Source: Wenjunlia vitaminophila DSM 41686
GTDB taxonomy: Bacteria; Actinomycetota; Actinomycetes; Streptomycetales; Streptomycetaceae
DNA: 48,697 nt
Direction: 5' to 3'
Assembly (NCBI RefSeq): GCF_000380165.1
Contig: NZ_KB904676.1
Span: 2,676-51,372 of the forward strand
Positions within the stretch are counted from its first letter, which is position 1, and every line of letters begins with the position of its first letter. This document shows positions 48,666 through 48,697 of the stretch, in pieces. The notes below the pieces were generated by a model. It saw only the letters and a program-made list of their open reading frames with translations, did no database searches and had not been told where the DNA came from. Position numbers and translations under genes: made by a program.

Positions 48666-48697
48666 GTGTCCACATCATTCCAGACCCCACGCCCGCC
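48666..48697 (+). CDS. Possible start of a further gene (cut by window end)
   Basis: GTG at 48666 follows GAGAGGTGGA and opens a frame VSTSFQTPRP that runs out of the window. Only ten codons are visible; reality uncertain. Confidence 0.3.
   Translation, partial: MSTSFQTPRP

Larger units (their letters stand above)
45640..48697. mobile_element. Left end of an integrative element (prophage or AICE-like) in tRNA-Arg
   Basis: The tRNA-Arg fragment marks the boundary. Integrase (45771-47045), a small hypothetical, two divergent XRE-type regulators and an excisionase-like protein follow in the order typical of actinomycete integrative elements or prophages. No replication, transfer or structural genes are in view, so the class is open. 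The right end is beyond the window. Confidence 0.8.

Overview
The window is chromosomal DNA of a high-GC filamentous actinomycete. The evidence is GTG starts, GTGA stop/start overlaps, a SepX-type divisome protein, a class F sortase, a DUF2795 protein and a Ruc/FmdB-5-FCL-galU-moeA neighbourhood like that of other Actinobacteria. The gene set is compatible with the Nocardiopsaceae or a relative, but genus is an inference. There are no rRNA genes or CRISPR arrays.

Region by region. (1) 1-3430: a cut-off SDR oxidoreductase and an ECF metal transporter operon cbiM-PDGLE-cbiQ-cbiO. A near-perfect Nur-type operator lies in front of it, so nickel is the likely substrate. (2) 3630-14365: single-gene units, namely a carboxymuconolactone decarboxylase-like protein, a TetR-like protein with two helix-turn-helix segments, GNAT acetyltransferases, a Cmx-type efflux pump, a QueD-like enzyme, and a secreted protein divergent from an ArsR-type regulator across a strikingly symmetric operator. 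A TetR regulator then lies divergent from a soluble double-ATPase ABC-F-like protein. (3) 14366-25009: an accessory island. Its core is a four-gene operon encoding a TPR-like protein, a 1405-residue CHAT protease-STAND NTPase-TPR protein, a 50-residue protein and a three-helix membrane protein. This is the best candidate for an undescribed immunity or programmed-death system. The rest of the island is decayed: a SUKH protein with a stop codon at a probable Trp position, a frameshifted coiled-coil/winged-helix gene and a transposase remnant, ending at tRNA-Ala(CGC).

(4) 25174-31297: conserved core genes sepX, a RimJ-like GNAT, mogA, moaC, moeA/glp and galU on the minus strand, with the divergent 5-formyl-THF cyclo-ligase. 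They serve cell division, molybdenum cofactor synthesis and UDP-glucose supply. (5) 31439-39732: a penicillin-acylase-family hydrolase, an O6-alkylguanine methyltransferase, a cation/proton antiporter that appears to start at CTG, a Ruc-like heat-shock zinc protein behind a CIRCE (HrcA) element, an MTA phosphorylase, a SAF-domain protein and MscL. (6) 39788-45085: a conserved small acidic protein, a class F sortase, a secreted C-terminally anchored protein, a group 2 sigma factor, a SAM methyltransferase, and convergent DUF2795 and conserved hypothetical genes separated by a 25-bp-stem hairpin.

(7) 45599-48697: the left end of an integrative element. The 3' part of a tRNA-Arg(CCT) gene is joined to foreign DNA, followed by a tyrosine integrase, a small protein, two XRE-type regulators facing away from each other, and an excisionase-like protein. 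The element runs out of the window, and the intact tRNA-Arg should lie at its far end.
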